Assembly: GCA_040877415.1 (NCBI GenBank)
Contig: JBBDNV010000183.1
Location: forward strand, 1 to 57,243
Direction: 5' to 3'
Length of the DNA: 57,243 bases
Source of the DNA: JBBDNV01 sp040877415
GTDB taxonomy: Bacteria; Planctomycetota; Planctomycetia; Pirellulales; PALSA-1355
The position numbers and the translations under genes are program-made. Within the stretch, counting starts at the first letter, position 1; each line of letters opens with the position of its first letter. Shown here in pieces: positions 35,703-44,983 of this stretch. The notes under the pieces are model-generated. The model worked only from the letters and a program-made list of their open reading frames with translations. It was not told where the DNA came from and did not search any database.

Positions 35703-38080
35703 GCGGGACCCTGCCCCAGTGGCTTGCGCGATGGCTCGGCGTCGAAGCCGCCAGCCCCGGCGAAGGCACCATTTGGAGCCTGGAAAATACGTGGAGCTGG
35801 GCGCCGTGGGCGACGCTCGTGTTCGCGATCGTTGCGGTCGGCTGGGTGGTGTACTTCTACGCGCGCGAGGGCACGGCCGCTTCTCGGGCGATGCGCGGCC
35901 TGCTGGTCGCGCTGCGGCTGGCGCTGGTGGCCATCGTCGTGTTCATGATCGCCGAGTTTACGCTCTCGCTGCGCCGCACGGGTCTGCCCACGGTGGCCAT
36001 CCTGGTCGACGATTCGGCCAGCATGGGCACCGTCGACCGCTACGACGAAAAGAAGCTCCAGGCCATTGTCGCGCGGCGCATCGAGTCGGCCGGCCTCGAG
36101 CTGCCGGATCGACTCAACCTGGCCAAGACGGTGCTGCTGGACAAGGGCACGAATCTGCTGGGGGCGGTCGAGCGGGACTACCGGCTCAAGCTGTACTTCA
36201 TCTCCGGCGCCGCGCGGGTCGAGGAGGGATCGCTTTCCGATATGCGCAGCGCCGTGCGCGAATTGCAGCCGCGGGGCGAGAGCACGCGATTGGGCGCGGG
36301 GCTGCGCCACGTTTTGAGCGATTTGCGCGGCTCGCCGCCGGCCGCGATCATTCTATTGAGCGACGGGGTGAACACCGACGGCGAAAGCCTTTCGGACGCG
36401 GCCCGCTACGCACGCCGCAAGGGTGTTCCGCTGTATACCGTCGGCTTGGGAAGCGAACAGCCGCTGCGCGATCTGGAGCTGGCCGACTTGCTGGTCGACG
36501 AAGTCGTGTTTGTCGACGACGTCGTCAATTTCGAATGCAAACTCACGGGCCACGGACTGGCGGGAAAAACGGTGGAAGTCGTGTTGCGCGAGAAGGACGA
36601 TTCGGTGGTGCTGGCCCGGATGAAGGCGACGATCGACCCCGACGGCAAGCCCCAGCGGCTGCACCTGCCGTATCGTCCCACCCAAGTGGGCGACTTCGAA
36701 TACGTCGTCGAAGTCGAGCATCTCGCCGAGGAAGCTCAGCCCGACAACAACAGCCAAAAGCGGCTGGTCAGCGTGCGCAAGGAGCAAATCAAGGTGCTGC
36801 TCGTGCAGGGCTATCCGAGCTTCGAGTTTCGCTACTTGAAGCAAATGCTCGCGCGCGACAGCACGATTCAATTAAGGACCGTGCTGCAGGACGCCGACCT
36901 GGAGTACACGCAGTCGGACGAGACGGCGCTGGGAGTTTTTCCGGTGCGGCGCGAAGAGCTGTTTGCCTTCGACGTCGTCGTGTTCGGCGACGTCAATCCG
37001 TCGTATCTGAGCACGAGCGTGCTGGAGAATCTCAACGATTTCGTGGAGAAGAAGGGCGGGGGGGTGGCGTTCATTGCGGGCCCCCGCTTCATGCCGCTGG
37101 CGTACCGCGGCACCCCGATCGAACCGCTGCTGCCCATCGATTTGGAGTCGGCCTCGGTTCCCAATCCGGACCAGCCGCTGGACCATGGTTTTGTCGCGCG
37201 GCCGACCGACTTGGGAATCACGAGCCCGCAGATGCAGTTGGGCGACAACGCGTCCGAAACCGCGCGCATCTGGCAGGACCTGCCGCCCTTGTACTGGCTG
37301 CTCGAGGTCGGGCAGGTGAAACCGGCGGCGCGCGTGTTGGCCGAGCATCCGACGCGGCTGGCGGCCGACGGCCGCCCGCTCGGCGTGATCGTCATGCAAT
37401 ATGTCGGGGCCGGCAAGGTATTGTTCCATGCGACCGACGACACCTGGCGCTGGCGCTACCAGGTGGGCGACGTGTTTTTTGCCCGCTATTGGGTGCAGGC
37501 CGTGCGGCATTTGAGCCGCTCCAAGCTGCTGGGAAAGGATAGCGCCGTCGAGCTCGCCGCCGACCGGCGCGAATACCGGCGCGGAGAGCCCGTGCGGCTG
37601 CGAGTTCGCTTTATCGACGAGCGCCAAGCGCCGGTGGCCGACGACGGAGTGACGGTCGTGCTCGAGCGCGACGGGCAGAAGAATCAGCGCGTCAAACTGC
37701 TGCGCAACGCGACGAACCGCGGAATCTTCGAGGCCACGTTCGGCGACTCGATGGACGGCAAGTATCACGCCTGGGTCGCTGCGCCCACGCTCGAAGGCCA
37801 GGCCGCCAGCGCCGATTTTCTCGTCGTGGCGCCGCCCGGCGAATTGGAACGCATTCAGATGGATGCTGTCGAATTGAAGCAAGCATCCGACGAAACCCGC
37901 GGGCGGTTCTACCGCATCGGCGACGTGGACCGCTTGCCGGCCGCCTTGCCACGGGGACACCAGGTGCCCATCGAAACGCTTCCGCCGGAAGTGCTTTGGA
38001 ACCGTTGGTGGCTGCTGACGGCGTTTCTGGGGCTGATTGTTTCGGAATGGATTCTGCGTAAACGCAAGGGAATGTTATAA
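35687..38080 (+). CDS. membrane-anchored vWA / amidotransferase-like protein
   Basis: A 797-residue protein with two N-terminal helices (WATLVFAIVAVGWVVYFYA; LLVALRLALVAIVVFMIAEF), then a vWA domain with the MIDAS sequence DDSAS at about 110-114 and AAIILLSDGVNTDGE later. A CARDB-like beta-sandwich follows, then a DUF-type amidotransferase-like fold (IKVLLVQGYPSFEFRYLKQML, DFVEKKGGGVAFIAGPRFMP), and a C-terminal helix before KRKGML. Domain order parallels the previous gene but with a longer vWA part, so the two may form a heteromer. A perfect TATAAT lies across its stop codon. Confidence 0.87.
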   Translation: MDHTMSGTLPQWLARWLGVEAASPGEGTIWSLENTWSWAPWATLVFAIVAVGWVVYFYAREGTAASRAMRGLLVALRLALVAIVVFMIAEFTLSLRRTGLPTVAILVDDSASMGTVDRYDEKKLQAIVARRIESAGLELPDRLNLAKTVLLDKGTNLLGAVERDYRLKLYFISGAARVEEGSLSDMRSAVRELQPRGESTRLGAGLRHVLSDLRGSPPAAIILLSDGVNTDGESLSDAARYARRKGVPLYTVGLGSEQPLRDLELADLLVDEVVFVDDVVNFECKLTGHGLAGKTVEVVLREKDDSVVLARMKATIDPDGKPQRLHLPYRPTQVGDFEYVVEVEHLAEEAQPDNNSQKRLVSVRKEQIKVLLVQGYPSFEFRYLKQMLARDSTIQLRTVLQDADLEYTQSDETALGVFPVRREELFAFDVVVFGDVNPSYLSTSVLENLNDFVEKKGGGVAFIAGPRFMPLAYRGTPIEPLLPIDLESASVPNPDQPLDHGFVARPTDLGITSPQMQLGDNASETARIWQDLPPLYWLLEVGQVKPAARVLAEHPTRLAADGRPLGVIVMQYVGAGKVLFHATDDTWRWRYQVGDVFFARYWVQAVRHLSRSKLLGKDSAVELAADRREYRRGEPVRLRVRFIDERQAPVADDGVTVVLERDGQKNQRVKLLRNATNRGIFEATFGDSMDGKYHAWVAAPTLEGQAASADFLVVAPPGELERIQMDAVELKQASDETRGRFYRIGDVDRLPAALPRGHQVPIETLPPEVLWNRWWLLTAFLGLIVSEWILRKRKGML

Positions 38081-38081
38081 T
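38076..38081 (+). promoter_or_regulatory. internal TATAAT -10 element
   Basis: TATAAT overlaps the last codons of the vWA gene and lies 42 bases before the next start at 38124. It could give the coiled-coil gene and those after it a second promoter. No strong -35 is visible. Confidence 0.35.
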
Positions 38082-38123
38082 TACCGCGGAGTTGCGGCCC
38101 GGCCAGACCGAGAATTAATTCGT

Positions 38124-41100
38124 ATGGCACATCCGCTGGAACGGAAGATTGGCCAGGTGCGCCACCGGGCAAGGCGGCTGTTGGCGCTGTATGCCGCCGG
38201 CTGGACCATCGCGGCGGTGGGTGCCGCCGCGCTGGTGCTCGGATTGGCCGACTATTTGATCCGCTTTCAGGATCACGGTATTCGGCTGATGTGCTCGCTG
38301 GCGGTCGTGGCGGTCTTTGGCTGGGCCTGCCGCCGGTTCTGGTACCAGGGGCTTGGGTGGACCCGGCTGGGAGACGTTCAGATCGCGCAGCGTATCGAGC
38401 GGCGATTTCCGGGCCTTGCCGATCGGCTGGCCAGCTCGATTCAGTTTCTCAAGCAGTCGGAGATCGACCCACAGGCCGGAAGCGCGGCACTGCGCCGGGC
38501 GGTCATCATCCAGACCGGCTCCGAGGTCGAGCGGCTGGATGTCTCGCAAGTGTTCCAGGCCGGTCCGACGCGGCGGGCACTGGCGTTGGCCGGTCTGGTG
38601 GTGTTGCTCGCCGGGGCTTTTGCGGCCGCGTCGCCCACGAGTGCGCGGATGGCGCTTGTGCGTCTGGCGCGCCCGCTGGGGGACGACGCGTGGCCGAGGT
38701 TTTATCGCGTCGAGTTCCGTTCGACGCCGACCCGGCTGGCCGCGGGGCAAAACTTTGAAGTCGAGCTGGCGCGAGATGCCGCGCATCGCGTGCCGGACGA
38801 CGTGCGGATCTATTATCGCTACGAGACCGACGGGTCGAGCGAAGAGGTGGAATCCGAGCCGATGCGTTGGGTCAACGGGGCGATGGTTGCGCGGAAGGAA
38901 AGCGTGACGCGACCGTTCTGGTATCGCGCCGAAGGCGGCGACGACTCGTCGATGGATTGGATCCGCCTGGAAGTGCTCGAAGCGCCGAAACTTGAATCGG
39001 TGCAAGTGACGCTGCACGCGCCCGAGTACACCGGGTTGCCGGCCGAGGAGAGCGCCGAGAGCATCCACGCGTTGCGCGGGACCCGCGTCGAGCTGTTGGC
39101 CACGGCCACGAAAAAGCTGCGTCGGGCGACGCTGCGTCACGAGGCCGGCGCCGAGTTGCCGCTCGAACTGTCCGCCGATGGGTACACGGTTTCGCTGAAG
39201 GCGGACGCGCCCCAGGCGTTGGTCATCGACAAGACCGGCCAGTACTGGATTGAATTGGAGGACCGCGAGGGACTGGTCGGCGGCGTGGACGACCGCTGGG
39301 ACATCCGGGCGATTGGGGACCTGGAGCCCACGGTCACGATCGAACAGCCCGGCACAAATGTTTTCGTCACGCCGCAAGGCGAAGTGTCGCTGAAGATCGC
39401 GGTGAAAGAGGATTTGGCGATCCATACGATCGCGCTGCACTTCAGCCGGTCCGACGTCACCGACGTCGAAGATTTCGCGGTCCCGCTCTACAGCGGCGAG
39501 GACCAGGCCCCGCGCTTGGCCAAGGACGGACTGCTGAAGAGCGGCAAGCTGGGCGAAAGCCGCGTGGTCGTTCATCGCTGGCTGCTGTCGGAGCTGGACC
39601 TGGCGCCTGCGGTGCATTTGACGTTTTGGGCCACGGCTACCGACTACCTGCCGCAAACGGGCAAGAGCACGGTTCGCAAGATCACGATTATTACGCCCGC
39701 CGAGCTGGAAGAACGCCTGGCCCAGCGACAGACGCTGGTTTTCGCCGAATTGCAGCGCGTGTTGAAAATGCAGCAGGCCGCCAGGACGCAGACCCGATCG
39801 CTGGAGATTCAATTGAACGAGGTCGGCCGGGTCAGCAAACCGGACGTCGACCAGGCACAATCGGCCGAATTGAATCAACGCCAGGTGACCCGTACCCTGA
39901 CCAGCCAGACCGAAGGCATTCCGGCGCAGATTGCCGATTTCCTGGCCGAATTGCACAGCAACCGCGTCGACAACCCCGACGTCGAGCGCCACATGACCGC
40001 GATTCTCGAGGAAGTCGACCGGCTGGCCGAGCAGCATCTGGGCACGATCGAAAGCGAGCTGACGAGTTTCATCAAAGCGGCCCAGGCCAAACTGCCCCGC
40101 GACGCCAAGGAGGCCCCGGACGCCGGTGCCCTCTCGGCGGACAAGGAGTTGAAGGATTCGCTCGCCGGCGCGGGCCGCAATCAGGACCAGGTGATCTCGT
40201 CGCTCGAGAGCATGCTGGGCGAGCTCGGACGGTGGGACAACTACCGGCGTTTCGCCCGCGACATTACGCAATTCCAGCGCGACCAGGAGGAGATTTCGCG
40301 CGAGACGAAGGATATGAGACCCTCGACGCTCGGCCGCGATTACAAGGAGCTGAACGCTCAGCAACAGGCCGATCTTGCCAAACTGGGCAACCGGCAGGTC
40401 GACTTGAGCCGCCGCCTGGAGAAAACCCAGCAGCAAATGGCCGAGATGAGCCGGTCGCTCGCCGAGACCGATCCGATCGCGGCCGCCACGGTCGGCGACG
40501 GGCTGCACCAGGCACGCGGGCAGGCCATCAGCGGCCAAATGCGCAAGACCGGCGAGCAGCTCGAAAAGAATCAGCTCGGGCAGGCCGTCGAACAGCAAGT
40601 GAAAATCGCCAAGGATCTGGAGGACCTGCTGGCGATTCTCTCCAACCGCCGAGAGCAGGAGCTCACGCGGCTGGTGAAACAACTCCGCGACGCCCAAGAC
40701 GACCTGGCGAAGATCTCCTCGCAACAGGCCGGCCTGCGAAAGAAAATGAAAGCCGCCGCTGACGAGACCGACCCCCAGGAGCGAAAAAGACAATTGGAGC
40801 GGTTGGCGCGCGAGCAGAAACAGCTCGAGCAGGATGCCGCGCGGCTCGCGCGGCGCTTGGAACGCTTGCAGGCCGAGGGGGCCTCGCGCAGCACGTCTTC
40901 GGCCGCCGGCAAGATGGCCGGCGCTTCCGATGCCGGGGGGCAGGGCGACGCGGACCATGCCGGACAGAACGCCGAAGCCGCCGAGAAGGATCTCGAGGAA
41001 GCCCAGCAGCAGTTGGCCGCTCGCAGGCAACAGGCGGAAGAAGACCTGGCCCGCGAACAAATCGCGCGGCTGGAAGATTCCCTCAAGAGTTTGCATCAGC

Positions 41101-41822
41101 GCCAGAAAAAGCTGATTGAAGAAACGCAGCGATTAGAAAACCTGCGCGCCGTCGAAGGGCGATTGACCCGCTCACAGCTTGGCACCGTCAACGACCTGGC
41201 CCGGCAGCAGGAAGGTCTGCGCGGCGAATCTTCTCGATTGGCCGAGAAGCTGGCACCGACCGAGGTGATCAACCTGGCGCTCGACGGGGCCGCCAGGCAC
41301 ATGGCCCGCGCCGCCGAATTGCTGGAACATCGCGAAACGGGCACGCAGGCGCAGGGGGCTCAGGAACGAGCGCGGTTGCGGTTGGCTCAGTTGCTTTCCG
41401 CCTTCGAAGACAAGCAAAAGCCCGGCCAGGACGAAGGCGGCGGCGGGGGCGGCTCGGGCGGCGGATCGGGCTCGAGATCGGATGGAAACTTCGTGCTCGC
41501 GCAACTGAAACTGCTGAGGCTCTTGCAGGAAGACCTCAACACCCGCTACCGCAGCCTGATCTCGGCCGGCGACGAGGATGCCGGCGCCGCTGGCAGGCAG
41601 ATGGCCGAAATGGCCCTAGAGCAGGGCAAGCTGGCCGAGTTGACGCTCAAACTTTCCGAGCCGTCCGCAGACAATCCCGAAGACAATCCGGAAAAGCTGC
41701 CCGATGTTCGCCAGGACGACGCTGGGCCGGATGATCCGCCGCCGGACGAGCCGTTGCCGGAAGCGGGCGGTGGCGACGTGCCGCCGCCGGACGTTCCCAT
41801 CGATCCCGAGGAGCCGTTCTGA
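38124..41822 (+). CDS. large membrane protein with long coiled coils (DUF4175-like)
   Basis: A 1232-residue protein. Two or three N-terminal helices (LLALYAAGWTIAAVGAAALVLGLADYLI; LMCSLAVVAVFGWACR; ALAGLVVLLAGAFAAASP) are followed by Ig-like beta domains (about 200-525) and then long heptad-rich helices (about 540-1090), with segments such as LAREQKQLEQDAARLARRLERLQAE and QRQKKLIEETQRLENLRAVEGRL. A Gly/Ser hinge precedes KLLRLLQEDLNTRYRSL, and the tail is rich in Pro, Asp and Glu. It resembles DUF4175-type proteins found beside MoxR/vWA genes. A scaffold or spanning role is inferred. The stop overlaps the next ATG by one base. Confidence 0.82.
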   Translation: MAHPLERKIGQVRHRARRLLALYAAGWTIAAVGAAALVLGLADYLIRFQDHGIRLMCSLAVVAVFGWACRRFWYQGLGWTRLGDVQIAQRIERRFPGLADRLASSIQFLKQSEIDPQAGSAALRRAVIIQTGSEVERLDVSQVFQAGPTRRALALAGLVVLLAGAFAAASPTSARMALVRLARPLGDDAWPRFYRVEFRSTPTRLAAGQNFEVELARDAAHRVPDDVRIYYRYETDGSSEEVESEPMRWVNGAMVARKESVTRPFWYRAEGGDDSSMDWIRLEVLEAPKLESVQVTLHAPEYTGLPAEESAESIHALRGTRVELLATATKKLRRATLRHEAGAELPLELSADGYTVSLKADAPQALVIDKTGQYWIELEDREGLVGGVDDRWDIRAIGDLEPTVTIEQPGTNVFVTPQGEVSLKIAVKEDLAIHTIALHFSRSDVTDVEDFAVPLYSGEDQAPRLAKDGLLKSGKLGESRVVVHRWLLSELDLAPAVHLTFWATATDYLPQTGKSTVRKITIITPAELEERLAQRQTLVFAELQRVLKMQQAARTQTRSLEIQLNEVGRVSKPDVDQAQSAELNQRQVTRTLTSQTEGIPAQIADFLAELHSNRVDNPDVERHMTAILEEVDRLAEQHLGTIESELTSFIKAAQAKLPRDAKEAPDAGALSADKELKDSLAGAGRNQDQVISSLESMLGELGRWDNYRRFARDITQFQRDQEEISRETKDMRPSTLGRDYKELNAQQQADLAKLGNRQVDLSRRLEKTQQQMAEMSRSLAETDPIAAATVGDGLHQARGQAISGQMRKTGEQLEKNQLGQAVEQQVKIAKDLEDLLAILSNRREQELTRLVKQLRDAQDDLAKISSQQAGLRKKMKAAADETDPQERKRQLERLAREQKQLEQDAARLARRLERLQAEGASRSTSSAAGKMAGASDAGGQGDADHAGQNAEAAEKDLEEAQQQLAARRQQAEEDLAREQIARLEDSLKSLHQRQKKLIEETQRLENLRAVEGRLTRSQLGTVNDLARQQEGLRGESSRLAEKLAPTEVINLALDGAARHMARAAELLEHRETGTQAQGAQERARLRLAQLLSAFEDKQKPGQDEGGGGGGSGGGSGSRSDGNFVLAQLKLLRLLQEDLNTRYRSLISAGDEDAGAAGRQMAEMALEQGKLAELTLKLSEPSADNPEDNPEKLPDVRQDDAGPDDPPPDEPLPEAGGGDVPPPDVPIDPEEPF

Positions 41823-42628
41823 TGCATGGCACGCGCGCGAATTCGTCGGTCGTGAGGCGGTGGGGAGATTTCCTCGCCATCGCCGTGCTGTTGCTCGCCT
41901 GGCCGTCGGCGTGGCGATTGGCGGCTGCCGAGGGCCAGTCAAAGCCCAACCAGGAACCGGAAGCGGCGTCCCAGACGGAGGGCGCCCGGCGGTCGCTGGA
42001 CGACGAGCTGTTGGAGGATCTCGACAACGAGCTTTTGGAAGGCGTGGGCGATCTTAAGGACCGGCCGGGCAAGAGCGAGCCTCGCGCCACGTCGCCCGAA
42101 GCAAAACCTTCCGAACAGCCCCTCGACGCCCAAGAAGTTGACATGGCCGGCACCGACGACGATCCGCTCGGCTACATCAGCCAGGAAATGCGGATGGCCG
42201 AACGGCTCATTCCCCAGCAAGGCAAGCGCACCCACGCCGAGCAATTGCAGCGGCGAATCGTCGAAGATCTGGCCCGGCTGATCGACGACGCCGAGCGACA
42301 GCGTGCCCAGCAGCAATCGTCAAAGAGCAAACAAGGGCGGCAGACGGCCCGGCGCGAAAGCGTCAAGCAGCCGAAATCTTCGACGGGCAGAAGCGCGGGC
42401 CAGAATTCGAACCAGCCGGCCGCCGACAGCACCGACCGCTTGGGCCAGGCCGAGCAGGCTAAACCCGATCCCGAGTTGTTCAAAGGCCTGCTGAAAGACA
42501 CGTGGGGGAACTTGCCCGAGCACGAACGCGAGCAAATGATGCAAATGTCGCCGGAACAATTCCTGCCGCAGTACGAGCTGTTGATCGAGCGCTACTATCG
42601 GCGTTTGGCCGAGGAACGAACGAAATAG
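41822..42628 (+). CDS. exported low-complexity protein of the MoxR cluster
   Basis: A 268-residue protein with an N-terminal signal or anchor (FLAIAVLLLAWPSAWRLAAAEG), an acidic DDELLEDLDNELLEGVGD helix, a segment DDPLGYISQEMRMAERLIPQQGK, a charged Gln/Ser/Lys linker and a conserved-looking end, LFKGLLKDTWGNLPEHEREQMMQMSPEQFLPQYELLIERYYRRLAEE. It is not recognised as a named family. The one-base overlap with the coiled-coil gene implies joint production and probably a direct contact. Confidence 0.8.
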   Translation: MHGTRANSSVVRRWGDFLAIAVLLLAWPSAWRLAAAEGQSKPNQEPEAASQTEGARRSLDDELLEDLDNELLEGVGDLKDRPGKSEPRATSPEAKPSEQPLDAQEVDMAGTDDDPLGYISQEMRMAERLIPQQGKRTHAEQLQRRIVEDLARLIDDAERQRAQQQSSKSKQGRQTARRESVKQPKSSTGRSAGQNSNQPAADSTDRLGQAEQAKPDPELFKGLLKDTWGNLPEHEREQMMQMSPEQFLPQYELLIERYYRRLAEERTK

Positions 42629-42643
42629 CCCCCGAGGCTTTCG

Positions 42644-43732
42644 ATGCACAACCTGGCACACGCTGGCCGGCCGCCGTTTCCGCCGCATCCCTGCAGCCGG
42701 CGCCGGTTCCTGGGCAGCGCGGCCGGGGCGGTCGCGCTGGGCTGGTATTCCCCCACGGCGCTGGCACAGCCGAAAGATCCCGAGAAATCGGCCGTCGAGA
42801 TGATGACGCCGGCTGCCACCGGCGCCATCGAGCGCGGACTCAGTCTGCTCGCTTCCCGCCAGGACGACGACGGGTCGTTCCGCTCGGGCGGATACAGCCG
42901 CAACGTGGCCATCTGTGCCCTGGCCGGCATGGCGTTCATGGCCGGCGGCAGCACGCCCTCGCGCGGACCGTACGGCCGCAACGTCGACCGGGCGATCGGC
43001 TACGTCCTGGACAATACGCAGGAGAGCGGGTTCATCAACATCCCGAACGCCAGCAGCCACGGCCCCATGTACGGCCACGGCTTCGCGGCGCTGTTTTTGG
43101 CGGAATGCTACGGCATGACGATGCGGGCCGACATCCGCGAAAAGCTCACTAAGGCGGTGCACCTGATCGTCAATACGCAGAACCGAGAGGGCGGCTGGCG
43201 CTATCAGCCGGTGCGGCGGGATGCCGACATTTCGGTGACCATTTGCCAGATCATGGCCCTGCGCGCCGCGCGCAACGCCGGGTTGTTCGTGCCGCGCGAG
43301 ACGATCGATCGCTGCACCGAGTACGTCAAGCGGAGCCAGAACGGCGACGGCGGATTCATGTACATGATCCAGGGCGGACAAAGCGCTTTCCCCCGCTCGG
43401 CCGCGGGAATCGTGGCCCTCTACAGCGCCGGCATCTACGAAGGTCCGGAAATCACCAAGGGGCTCGACTACTTGATGAGCTTCGTGCCGCAGGCCGGCGA
43501 CGTGAATCGCGAAAGCCATTACTTCTACGGCCACTACTACGCCGTGCAGGCCATGTGGCACGCCGGCGGACAATACTGGGAAAAATGGTATCCGGCCATC
43601 CGCGATGCGCTTGTCGCCCGCCAGGCCGAAGACGGCTCGTGGACCGACTCGATTTGTATGGAGTACGGCACCGCCATGGCCTCGATCGTCCTGCAAATGC
43701 CGAACAACTACTTGCCGATCTTCCAACGCTAA
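42644..43732 (+). CDS. TAT-exported squalene-cyclase/prenyltransferase-repeat protein
   Basis: A 362-residue protein with a twin-arginine signal (CSRRRFLGSAAGAVALGW), then an alpha/alpha toroid of repeats of the squalene-cyclase/prenyltransferase class. Repeat cores are RQDDDGSFRSGG, NTQNREGGWRY, RSQNGDGGFMYM and RQAEDGSWTDS, close to the QxxxGxW pattern. It lacks the DxDD motif of cyclases, and being periplasmic it is unlikely to make hopanoids; a binding or structural role is more probable. It lies 15 bases after the previous gene and directly abuts the next. Confidence 0.85.
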   Translation: MHNLAHAGRPPFPPHPCSRRRFLGSAAGAVALGWYSPTALAQPKDPEKSAVEMMTPAATGAIERGLSLLASRQDDDGSFRSGGYSRNVAICALAGMAFMAGGSTPSRGPYGRNVDRAIGYVLDNTQESGFINIPNASSHGPMYGHGFAALFLAECYGMTMRADIREKLTKAVHLIVNTQNREGGWRYQPVRRDADISVTICQIMALRAARNAGLFVPRETIDRCTEYVKRSQNGDGGFMYMIQGGQSAFPRSAAGIVALYSAGIYEGPEITKGLDYLMSFVPQAGDVNRESHYFYGHYYAVQAMWHAGGQYWEKWYPAIRDALVARQAEDGSWTDSICMEYGTAMASIVLQMPNNYLPIFQR

Positions 43733-44932
43733 ATGAACGGCAAACCGTCACTAGCGCTCCTGGCATGCGGGCTGTTGGCTTGGGCGCTTGCGGCGCGCGC
43801 GGCCGAAGTGCCGCTGGCCGTGCCGGTGGAAGGCGCGCCTTTTCGCGGTCAATTCACGGGCGCCGGCTCCGACTGGAATCTGCGCTTTGCCGATGGCGAC
43901 GCACGGCGCGACATGCCGGCCGCCGATCTGGCCACGTGGGGCGCGTTCGTCGAGCCGGCGCGGGGAATCTACTTAATTCCCTCCGGCGGCGGAGTGATTG
44001 TCGTCGACAACGTGCGGATTCAAAACGAGCAACTCATCGGTGCCTCGCCGACGTTCGGAAACTTGAGCCTGCCGATCGAGGCCGTCGCCGGCATCATCTT
44101 TCGACCGCCGCCGCAAGTCGCCGCCCGCGACAAGCTGGTTGCGCGCGTGCTGGCCCCCGGCGGACGGAGCGATCGGCTGCTGCTGGAAAACGGCGATGAG
44201 CTCACCGGCACCATCACCACGGACGGCAACCGGGTCGTCCTGAAGACCGACACCGATCCGTGGGAGGTCAAAATCGACACGCTCCGGGCGATCATGTTCA
44301 ACCCGACGTTGGTCGATAAGCCGCGCGCGAGCGGCTTGCGATCCGTGGTTGGCTTTCGCGACGGGTCTCGCGTGACGGCGGTCGAATTGACGACCGACGG
44401 CGACGTGACCCGGCTGAAATTGGCCGGGGGCATCGCACTGGCGGCGCCCACCGCGTCGATCGTGGCGCTCGAGGTTTTCGGGGGCCGGGCCCTGTATCTT
44501 TCAGACGTGGAGCCGTCCAGTTATCGCCACATTCCGTACCTGCAGCTTTCCTGGCCCTATCAGGCCGATCGCAGCGTGAAGGGCTCGCAGCTGCGCGCCG
44601 GCGGACGCGTGTATCTCAAGGGGCTGGGAATGCACAGCCCGTCGCGGCTGACGTACGATTTGGATCAGACCTATCGCCGTTTCGACGCGCACGTGGCGAT
44701 CGACGACGACTCCGAGCAGCGGGGGAGCGTCGTGTTTCGCGTCTTTGTGGACGACGGCAGCGGCCAGTGGCAAGAGCGGGCCGCCAGCGCAGTCATTCGG
44801 GGCGGCCAGCCGCCGGTGCCCATTTCGGTCGATCTTGACGGGGTCAAGCGCATCAGCCTGCTGGTCGATTTCGCCGACCGGGGGGACGAACTGGACCATG
44901 CCGATTGGCTCGATGCGCGGCTGGTGCGGTAG
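43733..44932 (+). CDS. exported NPCBM-domain protein
   Basis: A 399-residue protein with a signal peptide (ALLACGLLAWALAARAAE). The middle has repeated beta strands of the type DELTGTITTDGNRVVLKTDTDPWEVKIDTLRAIMF. The C-terminal 140 residues form an NPCBM/NEW2 domain: GRVYLKGLGMHSPSRLTYDLDQTYRRFDAHVAIDDDSEQRGSVVFRVFVDDG. NPCBM domains bind carbohydrate, so the protein may target the complex to cell-surface glycans. Its ATG follows the previous stop with no gap, making it the last gene of the cluster. Confidence 0.88.
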   Translation: MNGKPSLALLACGLLAWALAARAAEVPLAVPVEGAPFRGQFTGAGSDWNLRFADGDARRDMPAADLATWGAFVEPARGIYLIPSGGGVIVVDNVRIQNEQLIGASPTFGNLSLPIEAVAGIIFRPPPQVAARDKLVARVLAPGGRSDRLLLENGDELTGTITTDGNRVVLKTDTDPWEVKIDTLRAIMFNPTLVDKPRASGLRSVVGFRDGSRVTAVELTTDGDVTRLKLAGGIALAAPTASIVALEVFGGRALYLSDVEPSSYRHIPYLQLSWPYQADRSVKGSQLRAGGRVYLKGLGMHSPSRLTYDLDQTYRRFDAHVAIDDDSEQRGSVVFRVFVDDGSGQWQERAASAVIRGGQPPVPISVDLDGVKRISLLVDFADRGDELDHADWLDARLVR

Positions 44933-44983
44933 CGGACGGACGAACCTTCGGGTGCGAAGCCGCAAGCGCTGGTGACGCTCGAT

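Noticed and set aside
38115..41096. 993-residue minus-strand open frame
   Set aside because: Antisense to the coiled-coil gene, whose heptad pattern and family-like start are convincing.
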